NCBI GenBank assembly: GCA_946481135.1
Contig: CAMLMQ010000031.1
Location: 1-19,875 of the forward strand
From: an uncultured Microbacteriaceae bacterium
Lineage (GTDB): Bacteria; Actinomycetota; Actinomycetes; Actinomycetales; Microbacteriaceae
Length of the DNA stretch: 19,875 bases
Reading direction: 5' to 3'
Below the pieces are notes generated by a model that did not search any database, was not told the DNA's origin, and saw nothing but the letters and a program-made list of their open reading frames with translations. Of the stretch, positions 5,617-12,992 are shown piece by piece (within the stretch, counting starts at the first letter, position 1; every line of letters begins with the position of its first letter). The position numbers and the translations under genes are program-made.

Positions 5617-7176
5617 GGGTGAAGTCTCCAGCACGGCCATCGCGGCGTTGTGTCCGCCGAGGCCGCTGACGGCACCGCCGCGCTGGGCGCCCGACGCGCA
5701 GCGCAGGATGCGGTCGTGCTCGGTCGCGACGCCCCACCGTCGCGCGGGCGTCGAGAGGTCGGCGTCGTCCGCGGCGAACGGCCAGTCGAGCGGTCCGTGG
5801 AAGATGTTGCCGCCCGGCATCCTCAGCGCGTGCTCGAGGTCGAGCGTCGTCTTCGTCTCGATGCACGGTCGGCCGTCGCCGTCGGTCATCACGAGGTCGG
5901 CGATGCTCTCGCCGAGCACCCCGTCGAGCGAGCGCAGCACGGCGGCCTCGAACTCCGCCCGCCGCGCGTCGTTCGTCGCCGCGGTCACGAGACGGTCGGG
6001 GGTCTGCAGCGCGAACACGGTCAGCGTGTGGGCGCCCGCGGCCTGCAACTCGGGGGAGAGGATGCTCGGGTCGGTCAGCGAGTGACAGTAGATCTCGCAC
6101 GGGATCGGGTCGGGCACGCGACCGCGCGCGGCTTCGACGTAGGCGTCGCCGAGCCGGGTCCAGCCCTCGTTGGCGTGGAAGGTGCCGCCAAACGCGGCGG
6201 CCGGGTCGACCGCGGCGTCCCGGAGGCGGGGCAGTCGGCGCAGGAGCAGGTTGACCTTCACCTGCGCCCCCTCGGGCCGGGGTTCCTCGTCGCCGAGCAG
6301 GCGGGCGAACTCGGACGGGGCGATTCCGTTGAGCACGACCTCCGCGGCGAGGCGCACCTCGTCGTCGCCGCGGCGGTAGACCACCTCGCCGTCGGGTGAC
6401 ACCGACGTGACCTCGGCCTCCGCGACGAGCTCGGCACCCGCCTCGACGGCGGCGTGCCACAGGGCGCCGCTCACCGCCCCCATCCCACCGACGGGCACGT
6501 CCCAGTCGCCCGTGCCGCCGCCGATCACGTGGTAGAGGAAGCACCGGTTGGCGTCGAGCGTGGGGTCGACGGGCGGCGCGAACGTGCCGATGAGTGCGTC
6601 GGTCGCGACCACGCCGCGGACGAGGTCGTGGGAGAACCGGTTCTCGATGGCGGCACCGACGGGCTGCTCGACGAAGGTCTCCCAGACGGCGTCGTCGCCG
6701 ACGAGCCGCCGCGCCTCCGATCGGGTGACGAGGGGCTCCGTGACGGTCGGGAAGAGCGCGCGGGCGAGACGCGCGGTGCCGTCGTAGAACTCCCCCCACG
6801 CGGCGATGTCGCCCCGCTCGCCGACGGCGGAGAACGACGCCTGCGTCGCCGCGGCATCCCCGGTGTCGACGAGCAGCCCACGGTCGGTGCCGGGCAGGGG
6901 CGTGTACGACGAGTAGCGGCGACGCGCGAGCCGGATGTCGAGGCGCAGGTCGTCGATGATGCGGCGGGGCAGCAGGCTGACCAGGTACGAGTAGCGCGAC
7001 AGCCGCGCCGACACCCCGGGGAACGCGTCCGCCGACACCGCCGCGCCGCCGAACCCGGGCAGCCGCTCGAGCACGACCACGGAGCGCCCGGCTGACGCGA
7101 GGTACGCGGCGGCGGTGAGCGCATTGTGGCCGCCCCCGACGATCGCGACGTCGACCCGGCGCGTGCCGGACGTCAC
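5614..7176 (-). CDS. FAD-dependent phytoene-desaturase-like oxidoreductase (PYROXD2-type)
   Basis: This encodes 520 residues. The N-terminus VDVAIVGGGHNALTAAAYLA (8-27) is an FAD dinucleotide-binding motif of the HN-containing variant typical of CrtI/PYROXD2-like proteins, with the ribose-binding acidic residue at Glu37 in VVVLER. GFGG at 41-44 follows, and the C-terminal FAD contact VSGLGGHNAAMAVLE closes the chain. The middle contains a WDVPVGGMGAVSGAL stretch that matches the family's P-x-GGM-G motif. These are FAD enzymes oxidising or isomerising lipophilic substrates, but the substrate here is unknown and no carotenoid gene is adjacent. The GTG start at 7176 overlaps the MarR stop (GTGA), so the gene is the second in a coupled pair. 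The stop lies within the shared hairpin at 5560-5616. Confidence 0.85.
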   Translation of the reverse strand: MTSGTRRVDVAIVGGGHNALTAAAYLASAGRSVVVLERLPGFGGAAVSADAFPGVSARLSRYSYLVSLLPRRIIDDLRLDIRLARRRYSSYTPLPGTDRGLLVDTGDAAATQASFSAVGERGDIAAWGEFYDGTARLARALFPTVTEPLVTRSEARRLVGDDAVWETFVEQPVGAAIENRFSHDLVRGVVATDALIGTFAPPVDPTLDANRCFLYHVIGGGTGDWDVPVGGMGAVSGALWHAAVEAGAELVAEAEVTSVSPDGEVVYRRGDDEVRLAAEVVLNGIAPSEFARLLGDEEPRPEGAQVKVNLLLRRLPRLRDAAVDPAAAFGGTFHANEGWTRLGDAYVEAARGRVPDPIPCEIYCHSLTDPSILSPELQAAGAHTLTVFALQTPDRLVTAATNDARRAEFEAAVLRSLDGVLGESIADLVMTDGDGRPCIETKTTLDLEHALRMPGGNIFHGPLDWPFAADDADLSTPARRWGVATEHDRILRCASGAQRGGAVSGLGGHNAAMAVLETSP

Positions 7177-7667
7177 GCCCGCCTCGTCGCCTTCGCGTCG
7201 AGCTCGCACGCCTCGGGGTTGAGGCGGTCGAGCACCCGCCTGGCCGCCTTCTGCAGCACGGCCTTCTCGTCGTCGTCGAGCTGCGCGAGGAAGAGGTCGC
7301 GGATCGCCGCCGCGTGCTCGCGCATGGCGCCGAGGAGGGCGCGCTTGCCGTCGGTCTGCAGGGTCACCCAGGTGCCTCGCCCGTCGGACTCGCACTCGAC
7401 GCGCTTCACGAGACCGCGGGCCTCCATGCGCGCGACCTGGTGCGACACGCGGCTCTTCTCCCATGCGAGCAGCTCCCCGAGCTCGCCGGTGCGCAGCTGC
7501 TGTCCCGGCGCTTCGAAGAGAGAGACGAGGATGCCGTAGTCGGCCTGCGAGAGGCCCGCGTCCCGCTGCAGCTGGCGGTCGAGTTCGCGGCCGAGCTGCT
7601 CGCCCATCGAGCGAAAGGTGCGCCACAGCTCCCAGTCCGCCGGCGACACCTCGGAGACGGTCGACAT
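7173..7667 (-). CDS. MarR family transcriptional regulator
   Basis: This encodes 164 residues with the standard MarR winged-helix layout. An N-terminal dimerisation helix (about 10-38) precedes SQADYGILVSLFEAPGQQLRTGELGELL (40-67). The recognition helix region WEKSRVSHQVARMEARGLVKRV (69-90) follows, then the wing ESDGRGTWVTLQTDGK (93-108) with the conserved D-x-R-G, and C-terminal dimerisation helices. It is transcribed ahead of, and translationally coupled to, the FAD oxidoreductase, and divergently from the PutA-like gene, so either or both are likely targets. No clean palindrome stands out in the 117-bp divergent gap. Ligand unknown. Confidence 0.88.
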   Translation of the reverse strand: MSTVSEVSPADWELWRTFRSMGEQLGRELDRQLQRDAGLSQADYGILVSLFEAPGQQLRTGELGELLAWEKSRVSHQVARMEARGLVKRVECESDGRGTWVTLQTDGKRALLGAMREHAAAIRDLFLAQLDDDEKAVLQKAARRVLDRLNPEACELDAKATRRA

Positions 7668-7675
7668 GGGAGTCG

Positions 7676-7681
7676 ATGCTA
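7676..7681 (-). promoter_or_regulatory. Possible -10 of the marR-like gene
   Basis: On the minus strand TAGCAT is followed by 8 nt and the ATG at 7667. No Shine-Dalgarno sequence is visible, so a very short leader is likely. Confidence 0.35.
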
Positions 7682-7771
7682 CTCGTGCCGCCCGGCGGGC
7701 GCGGGCGTGGGGCGGGTTCGGGCCGCCCTGTGCGTTCTCCGATTGTCGGCTGAGTGTCAGCCGCGCGGCTC

Positions 7772-7777
7772 TATCCT
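7772..7777 (+). promoter_or_regulatory. -10 element of the PutA-like gene (leaderless)
   Basis: TATCCT is followed by 7 nt and the ATG at 7785. The intervening GGAGG is only 1 nt from the ATG, too close to work as a ribosome binding site, which favours leaderless translation. Confidence 0.5.
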
Positions 7778-7784
7778 CGGAGGC

Positions 7785-10700
7785 ATGCCGGAAGGGCCCC
7801 CGACCGACCTGCCCTCTGCCGACGAGGTCGCGCAGCAGGTGGCGCGCTGGGTCGAGACGAGCGCCGAGGCGCCGATCGACCGGGATGCGGAGCGCCTCGA
7901 CACCCTGCTCCGGGATCCGCGGGGCCTGGAGTTCGCCCTCGGCGTCGTCGACCGGGTCATCCGGCCGGAGGACGACCGCGTCGCGGCGACCAGTCTCGAG
8001 CGACTCTCGCGGCGGCTGCCCCAGTTCCTGCCGCGCAGCCTGCGGGCGGCGGTCGTCGCCGGCGGCGGCTTCGGCGTGCTCGTGCCCCGCGCCGTGACGC
8101 CCGCGGTGCGCGGGGTGTTCCGGCGACTCGTGCGGCACCTCGTCGTCGATGCGGCGCCCAAGCACCTCGACCGCACGCTCGCCGAGCTGCGCGACGACGA
8201 CATCCGCCTCGACCTGCACCCGATCGGCGAACCCGCGCTCGGACCGTGGCAGGCGGCCGAGCGTCGCGACGCCGTCGTCGACCTGCTCGCGCGCGAGGAC
8301 GTCGACGGCGTCACCGTGCGCCTCGCCGCCGTCGCGGTGCCGCGCTCGCCGTGGGCGTTCGAGGCGTCGGTCGACGAGCAGACGGAGCTGCTCGCCGCCC
8401 TCCTGCGTCGCACGGCCGACGGGCGGCCGACGGCGATCACCGTCGAGGCTGTCGAGCATCGTGAGCTCGACGTCACGCTGGCCGCCTTCACCCGGGCGCT
8501 CGGCCTCCCGGGACTCACCGGCCGCGCGGCGGGCATCGCGATCCCGACATCGCACCCCGACGCTGTCGCCGCGTTCGACCGGCTCACGGCGTGGGCGCGC
8601 GAGCGGGTGGCCGCAGGGGGCGCCGGCATCCGCATCCGACTTCTTCCCGGCGGCGACGCCCGCCTGCTGCGACTCGTCGAGCGGGCGCTGCGGCCCGCGA
8701 ACGCCGACGCCGTGCGGGTCGGACTCGCGTTCCACGATCCGTTCGTCCTCGCGTTCGCCGCCCTTCTCGCCGAGCGCCGCGAACTCAGCGACCGGGTCGT
8801 GTTCGAGCCGCGCTTGGGGCTCGGAGCCGATCTCGTCGACGCAGTGCGCGCGACGTTCGGCGGGGCGACGCTCGCCGTGCCGGTGGTCGCGGCCGATCAC
8901 TTCGGCGACGCCGTGCCGCTCCTCGTGCGGCGCCTCCGCGAGAGCGTCACCCTGCCGCGCCTCGACGTGGGTGAGCCGGACCGTCTCGCGGCGGCGGCGA
9001 ACCGATTCGCCGCCACGCTCGCCGCGTTCGACCGGCCCGACGACGCACCGCACGGCCCCGACCGCTCGCGGCCGCCGGTGCCGCAGGCCCCCGTCCCGTT
9101 CGTCAACGACGCCCCGGCCGACCCGGCGCTCGCCGGCAACCGGGCGTGGGCGCGTGAACTGCTCGGGCGGGCCGCCGCGTCGACGCACGGCGCGCAGACC
9201 CTGGCCGCCGCCCGAGTCGCCGACGCCGAGCGGGTGCGCGAGCTCGTCGGCGAGGCGGCGGCGGCCGGCCGGGAGTGGGGGAGTCGACCCGGAAGCGCCC
9301 GCGCCGAGGTGATCGACCGCGCCGGCGAGGTGCTCGCCGCCGTGCGCGGCCGCCTCGTCGAGGCGCTCGTCGCCGAGGCGGGCGCGACCCTCGCGGCAGC
9401 CGACGCCGAGGTGGGTCGGACCATCGACCTGACCCACCACGCGGCCGCCCGTGCGCGGGAGCTCGCCGGCATCCGATCGGCGCTGTTCGTTTCCGTTCCG
9501 CTCACGGTCGTGATGCCCGCGCGCTCGCCGGCCCTCGAGACGGCGGCCGATGCGCTTTCAGCGCTCGCCGCGGGCAGCGCCGTGCTGCTCGCCCCGGTCG
9601 ACGGCGCCTCCCGCGTCTCGGCGGTGCTCGTCGAGGCGCTGCACGAGGCCGGCATTCCGGGAGATGTCGCACGTCTCGTCGCGCCCGCCGACGATCCGAC
9701 CCTGCGGGCCCTCGCCGTCGATCCTCACGTGGCGCGCGCGCTCGTCGGCGACGTCGAGACGGCCCGGCGGGTGCGCGGGTGGCGGCCCGACCTCCCGGTG
9801 GTCGCCCGCGGTGCGGGCGTGAACTCGATCGTCGTCACCCCGAGCGCCGATCTCGACGCGGCCGTCCGGGATCTCGTCGCGAGCGCGTTCGGCGGGGCGA
9901 CGCGCGCGGCGGTGGGCATCCTCGTCGGATCGGTCGCCGACTCGGCGACGTTCCGCCGCCGACTGGCCGATGCGGTCACGAGCCTCACCGCGGGCTCCGC
10001 GCTCGATCCGGCGACGCAACTCGCCCCGCTTCCCGAGCCGGCCACGGGCGCCGTCACGCGGCTCGGCGACGGCGAGGGCTGGCTCGTCATGCCGCGCGCC
10101 CTCGACGGCTCGGATCGACTCTGGTCGGCGGGCGTGCGGGAGGGGGTGCGTCCGGGCGCGGCCTTCTCCGGGGATCCGGCGGTACCGGTGCTCTCCCTCG
10201 TCGTCGTCGACTCCCTCGACGACGCGATCGCACTGCAGAACGCCGCCGAGCACGGACCGGTCGCCGGACTGCAGGCGCTCGACCCCACCGAGATCGGCAC
10301 GTGGGCCGACCGGGTCACGGCGGCATCCATCGTCGTCAACCGCGCGATCCCCGGGCTCGTGGTGCGACGCCATCCGCTCGGTGGCCTCTTCGGCGCGGGA
10401 GCGGCGGCCGGGGGTCCGAACACCCTGCTCCCGATGGGCATGTGGGCCCCCGAGCCGCTCGAACCCTCCGAGGAGCTGCGACTCGACGGGCTCGACCCGC
10501 GGGTGCGCGCGACCATCGAGGCGATGCAGCCCGCGCTCGACTTCGGCGGCTTCGACCGCGTGCGGCAGGGGGCGTACTCCGACGAGGAGGCGTGGACGGT
10601 CGAGTACGGCCGTGCCCACGACCCGGTGGCGCTGCCGCTCGAGCGCAACGTCGTGCGCTACCGGCCGGCCGAGGTGGTGGTGCGCCTCAGCGAGGGCGCG

Positions 10701-11105
10701 CCGCTCGCCGACCTCGCCCGCGTGCTCGTCGCGGGGGTGCGCGCCCGGGCGCGGATGCTCGTCTCGAGCGCGGTGCCGCTGCCGTCGGGGATGCTGCCGC
10801 TCGTCGACGACGGCACGCCCCTCGGCCGCTCCCCGATCGGTGTGCTCGGAACTCAGGTCGAGGGCGACGAGGCGTTCCGCGCCCGGGTCGCCCGCGCGCT
10901 GCCCGCCCGCATCCGGTTGATCGGAGGTGACGCGAGCGCGCTCGCGCACGCGACCGGCGGGTCGCTCGACGTCGCCGTGTGGGCGGGGGCGGTCACGGTC
11001 GCCGGGCGTCTGGAGGTGCTGCCGTTCGTGCGCGAGCAGGCGGTGACGATGCCCGCGCACCGCTACGGCATCCCCGACCGTGAGGTCGCGGCCCTCCACC
11101 TCTGA
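7785..11105 (+). CDS. PutA-like protein (type-B layout) with both active sites eroded
   Basis: This encodes 1,106 residues with the layout of type-B PutA: proline dehydrogenase barrel (about 130-415), P5C/aldehyde dehydrogenase domain (about 440-890) and C-terminal domain (about 890-1106). Active PutA oxidises proline to glutamate. Retained are the barrel's RRLRE (382-386), VTPSADLD (684-691), AGGPN (875-879) and the C-terminal REQAVTMPAHRYG (1083-1095). Lost are the barrel's R-V-V-K-G-A segment, which reads RLLPGG (285-290) followed by a deletion of some 25 residues, and the S/A-H-N motif, which reads FHD (316-318). Also lost is the ALDH glutamate (E-T-S-G-K-N has become R-G-A-G-V-N, 675-680). 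The catalytic-cysteine loop H-A-G-Q-K-C-S-A is replaced by a shorter GGATRAAVG (703-711). I find no cysteine in the whole protein. The frame is continuous, so this looks like a maintained non-catalytic paralogue. Comparisons with active PutA are from memory of the family. Confidence 0.75.
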   Translation: MPEGPPTDLPSADEVAQQVARWVETSAEAPIDRDAERLDTLLRDPRGLEFALGVVDRVIRPEDDRVAATSLERLSRRLPQFLPRSLRAAVVAGGGFGVLVPRAVTPAVRGVFRRLVRHLVVDAAPKHLDRTLAELRDDDIRLDLHPIGEPALGPWQAAERRDAVVDLLAREDVDGVTVRLAAVAVPRSPWAFEASVDEQTELLAALLRRTADGRPTAITVEAVEHRELDVTLAAFTRALGLPGLTGRAAGIAIPTSHPDAVAAFDRLTAWARERVAAGGAGIRIRLLPGGDARLLRLVERALRPANADAVRVGLAFHDPFVLAFAALLAERRELSDRVVFEPRLGLGADLVDAVRATFGGATLAVPVVAADHFGDAVPLLVRRLRESVTLPRLDVGEPDRLAAAANRFAATLAAFDRPDDAPHGPDRSRPPVPQAPVPFVNDAPADPALAGNRAWARELLGRAAASTHGAQTLAAARVADAERVRELVGEAAAAGREWGSRPGSARAEVIDRAGEVLAAVRGRLVEALVAEAGATLAAADAEVGRTIDLTHHAAARARELAGIRSALFVSVPLTVVMPARSPALETAADALSALAAGSAVLLAPVDGASRVSAVLVEALHEAGIPGDVARLVAPADDPTLRALAVDPHVARALVGDVETARRVRGWRPDLPVVARGAGVNSIVVTPSADLDAAVRDLVASAFGGATRAAVGILVGSVADSATFRRRLADAVTSLTAGSALDPATQLAPLPEPATGAVTRLGDGEGWLVMPRALDGSDRLWSAGVREGVRPGAAFSGDPAVPVLSLVVVDSLDDAIALQNAAEHGPVAGLQALDPTEIGTWADRVTAASIVVNRAIPGLVVRRHPLGGLFGAGAAAGGPNTLLPMGMWAPEPLEPSEELRLDGLDPRVRATIEAMQPALDFGGFDRVRQGAYSDEEAWTVEYGRAHDPVALPLERNVVRYRPAEVVVRLSEGAPLADLARVLVAGVRARARMLVSSAVPLPSGMLPLVDDGTPLGRSPIGVLGTQVEGDEAFRARVARALPARIRLIGGDASALAHATGGSLDVAVWAGAVTVAGRLEVLPFVREQAVTMPAHRYGIPDREVAALHL

Positions 11106-11119
11106 TCACCGGGGCTCGA

Positions 11120-11144
11120 CCGTCGTCGTCCGACTACTCGACGG
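11120..11144. terminator. Weak hairpin between convergent PutA-like and GntR genes
   Basis: CCGTCG (11120-11125) and CGACGG (11139-11144) form a 6-bp stem with a 13-nt loop in the 28-bp convergent gap, overlapping the GntR TAG stop. There is no T-tract. It is the only candidate terminator here and is weak. Confidence 0.25.
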
Positions 11145-11511
11145 CCGGAGTCGGGGTGCCGAGTGCGGCGGCGAGGTAGGCGGGGGCTTCCGCGTCGGCG
11201 ATCCCGAGGGCGCGCAGCCGCGCGACGAACGCCGCCGCGGCCTCCTGTGCCGATCGGGTCGCCGCGTCGGGGGAGAGCGCGACGAACGTGCCGTGCCGCC
11301 CGCGGGTCTCGACGATCCCCGACTGTTCGAGCTCGCGGTACGTGCGGGCCACGGTGTTCGGCGCGAGGCCGAGGTCGTCGGCGAGCCGCCGCACGGTGGG
11401 CAGCCGGGCACCGGCGGCGAGCCCGCCCGAACGGATCTGCTCGAGCAACTGGAGCCGCAGTTGCTCGAAGGGCGGAACGGGCGACGACGGGTCGACGGCG
11501 AGGAGGGTCAT
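11134..11511 (-). CDS. GntR family regulator, YtrA subfamily
   Basis: This encodes 125 residues. The N-terminal winged helix has the GntR pattern PPFEQLRLQLLEQIRSGGL (13-31), ARLPTVRRLADDLGLAPNTVARTYRELE (35-62) and a wing GIVETRGRHGTFV (65-77). Only about 45 residues follow, the short helical C-terminus that defines the YtrA subfamily. Such regulators usually repress their own operon and control a linked membrane transporter. Here the ATG overlaps the stop of the upstream membrane protein gene (ATGA, 11508-11511), and a palindrome of the expected kind lies in front of that gene (12406-12433). No ABC transporter ATPase is present, which is unlike typical YtrA operons. Confidence 0.88.
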   Translation of the reverse strand: MTLLAVDPSSPVPPFEQLRLQLLEQIRSGGLAAGARLPTVRRLADDLGLAPNTVARTYRELEQSGIVETRGRHGTFVALSPDAATRSAQEAAAAFVARLRALGIADAEAPAYLAAALGTPTPAVE

Positions 11512-12386
11512 CGCGCGGCCGCCGCGGTCTCGGGCCACAGGCGACGCAGGAAGTGGCGCTGGGGGCGGCTCACCATGGCGACGACGGCGATCGTGAGCGC
11601 CGCCAGGAGCAGCAGCATCGGCACGACGGTGCCGACGACGATCGTGACCGGGTTCAGCGGGAGCGTGCCGAAAGCGCCGACGACCGTGAGCGCGACCGCG
11701 ACGCAGCCGAACATGAGGGGGGTGGTGACGAGGTTGCGCAGGGTCTCGGCCCGGAGCGCGTCCTCCCACGCGAGGCTCGTCGGGTCCTGCGCGGGGCTCG
11801 GCTGCGCGATGATCGCGCGTCCGGCGACCTCGAACACGACGAGGGCGCCGGCCGCCAGCAGCGTGACGACGACGAGGGAGACGAGGCTCGTGGTCTCACG
11901 CGGGTTGCCGATGAGCAGCACCGCGACGACCGTGCCGGTGGAAACCGCGGCGCCGACGAGGATGCGCGCGCCCGTGAGCTCGATCGGAGCGACGTAGTCG
12001 CCGAGGGTCACGTCGCGCGATCGGGCGATCCGCGGGCCCGCGGGGGTGGCGCGGGGCCGCGCGAGGAAGGCGCCGACCGCGCTTCCGGCCCCGATGCCGA
12101 GGAAGAGTCCGGCGAGCATGAACCACTGCGAGAACGACCCGATCGGCCACGCGGTCATCGCCGCCCAGCCGAGGGCGAGACCGATCACGGCCCCGACGCC
12201 CGTCGTGCGCAGGCGCACGGCGAGGGCACGCTCGACGCGGGGTCGCACCGAGTCGTCGAGGGCGAGACCGACCGAGGTCGACATCTGGCGAGCCCGCGCG
12301 GCGCGGTAGCGCGGTGACAGCGTCAGGCCGACGAGCACGAGGAGGGCGAGGCCGCTGAGCGCGGCGAGGACGGTGAGGAACGGCAC
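11508..12386 (-). CDS. Multi-pass membrane protein of unknown function
   Basis: This encodes 292 residues with about seven predicted membrane helices (about 3-23, 62-80, 87-108, 141-160, 166-187, 221-240 and 248-272). A soluble loop with DSVRPRVERALAVRLR lies between helices 1 and 2, and an acidic loop DPTSLAWEDALRAETLRN (201-218) before helix 6. I do not recognise the family. The GTG at 12386 is chosen because AAAGGA (12394-12399, minus strand) lies 7 nt upstream and the reading leads straight into the first helix. The gene is coupled by ATGA to a YtrA-type GntR gene, and the operator-like palindrome upstream suggests repression by that protein. By position it takes the place of the transporter usually found with YtrA regulators, but it has no ATPase motif. 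Confidence 0.7.
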   Translation of the reverse strand: MPFLTVLAALSGLALLVLVGLTLSPRYRAARARQMSTSVGLALDDSVRPRVERALAVRLRTTGVGAVIGLALGWAAMTAWPIGSFSQWFMLAGLFLGIGAGSAVGAFLARPRATPAGPRIARSRDVTLGDYVAPIELTGARILVGAAVSTGTVVAVLLIGNPRETTSLVSLVVVTLLAAGALVVFEVAGRAIIAQPSPAQDPTSLAWEDALRAETLRNLVTTPLMFGCVAVALTVVGAFGTLPLNPVTIVVGTVVPMLLLLAALTIAVVAMVSRPQRHFLRRLWPETAAAAR

Positions 12387-12405
12387 GGGAGCATCCTTTG
12401 TCTGC

Positions 12406-12433
12406 GTTTTGTACCACTGTAGCAATACAAAAC
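12406..12433. promoter_or_regulatory. Palindromic operator, probable GntR/YtrA site
   Basis: GTTTTGTA and TACAAAAC form perfect 8-bp arms separated by 12 nt, in an A/T-rich island 20 nt upstream of the membrane protein start. Its AT content is striking against the surrounding GC-rich sequence. The position suits autorepression by the GntR protein encoded in the same operon. The promoter probably overlaps it, but I cannot fix a -10/-35 pair. Confidence 0.6.
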
Positions 12434-12449
12434 CGGATGCGCACCCGGT
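12432..12449 (-). terminator. Possible intrinsic terminator of the lrp-like gene
   Basis: On the minus strand, 2 nt after the Lrp-type gene's stop, ACCGG / CCGGT form a 5-bp stem with an 8-nt loop. It is followed directly by TTTGTATTG, a rare T-rich run for this window. The T-run is also one arm of the palindrome at 12406-12433. The stem is short, so confidence is moderate. Confidence 0.4.
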
Positions 12450-12451
12450 CG

Positions 12452-12889
12452 TCAGTCGTAGGAGCGGTGCACGAGGCGCGTGAGCACGATCGCGCTGCGC
12501 GTGTGGTCGACCGACGGCGCCACCCGGATGCGTTCGAGCGCATCCTCGAGCGACGGGATGTCGCGCGAGCGCACGTGCACGATCGCGTCGGCGTCGCCCG
12601 TGACGGTGGCGGCATCCTGCACCTCCGGCACGGCGGAGAGGATGCGGCGCAACTCCTCGGGGGCGACGGTGCCCCGGCAGAAGAGCTCGACGTACGCCTC
12701 GGTCGCGAGTCCGTCGACGACCGGGTCGACCTGCACCGTGAACGCCCGGATCACCCGGTCGGCGACGAGCCGGTCGACGCGGCGCTTGACCGCCGACGCG
12801 GAGAGGCCGATGCGGTCGCCGATGTCGCCGTATCCCGCGCGGGCGTTCTGACGCAGGAGGTCGATGATCCCGTAGTCGAGATTGTCCAT
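12452..12889 (-). CDS. Lrp/AsnC family transcriptional regulator
   Basis: This encodes 145 residues. The N-terminal helix-turn-helix is DYGIIDLLRQNARAGYGDIG (5-24), with recognition region LSASAVKRRVDRLVADRVIRAF (29-50). The C-terminal RAM/effector domain spans about 55-142 (TEAYVELFCRG, then VPEVQDAATVTGDADAIVHV). AsnC-type proteins bind amino acids and regulate their metabolism. The gene is divergent from the dihydrolase-rocD pair across a 103-bp gap that contains a hyphenated palindrome, so local control by arginine or ornithine is likely. The start at 12889 has TACCCT 5 nt upstream and no Shine-Dalgarno sequence. Confidence 0.88.
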   Translation of the reverse strand: MDNLDYGIIDLLRQNARAGYGDIGDRIGLSASAVKRRVDRLVADRVIRAFTVQVDPVVDGLATEAYVELFCRGTVAPEELRRILSAVPEVQDAATVTGDADAIVHVRSRDIPSLEDALERIRVAPSVDHTRSAIVLTRLVHRSYD

Positions 12890-12894
12890 GCTTC

Positions 12895-12900
12895 AGGGTA
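12895..12900 (-). promoter_or_regulatory. -10 element of the lrp-like gene (leaderless)
   Basis: On the minus strand TACCCT is followed by 5 nt (GAAGC) and the ATG at 12889. The same hexamer serves the flavoprotein gene at 15077. Confidence 0.45.
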
Positions 12901-12949
12901 CGGCGGATCATTGCGTCGGCCCGGGGTGATTCGACGGAAGGGTGCGCAT

Positions 12950-12974
12950 CAGGCACGGAAACTCCGGATGCCTG
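12950..12974. promoter_or_regulatory. Hyphenated palindrome, candidate Lrp operator
   Basis: CAGGCA...TGCCTG (12950-12955 and 12969-12974) encloses CGGA/TCCG (12956-12959 and 12963-12966), giving an imperfect 25-bp palindrome. It lies 19-43 nt upstream of the dihydrolase start and within the divergent gap shared with the Lrp-type gene. It would cover the promoter of the + strand pair. Confidence 0.4.
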
Positions 12975-12979
12975 CGTGC

Positions 12980-12985
12980 GAGTCT
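12980..12985 (+). promoter_or_regulatory. Possible -10 of the dihydrolase-rocD pair
   Basis: GAGTCT ends 7 nt before the ATG at 12993. It is a poor match to TANNNT but has the same position as the better examples in this window. GGAG at 12986-12989 is only 3 nt from the ATG, close for a ribosome binding site. Confidence 0.25.
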
Positions 12986-12992
12986 GGAGAGC

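Noticed and set aside
8149..9312. Serine/arginine-rich + strand frame inside the PutA-like gene
   Set aside because: It is an alternative frame with extreme Arg/Ser content and no motif; the overlapping frame carries the PutA framework.
9880..9930. A frameshift or sequencing error as the cause of the missing ALDH cysteine loop
   Set aside because: Family-like sequence (DLVASAF before, ILVGSV after) continues in the same frame on both sides, so the loop is replaced in frame rather than shifted.
9558..11099. Long antisense frame over the C-terminal half of the PutA-like gene
   Set aside because: It is low-complexity and arginine-rich, and the + frame is supported by conserved C-terminal motifs.
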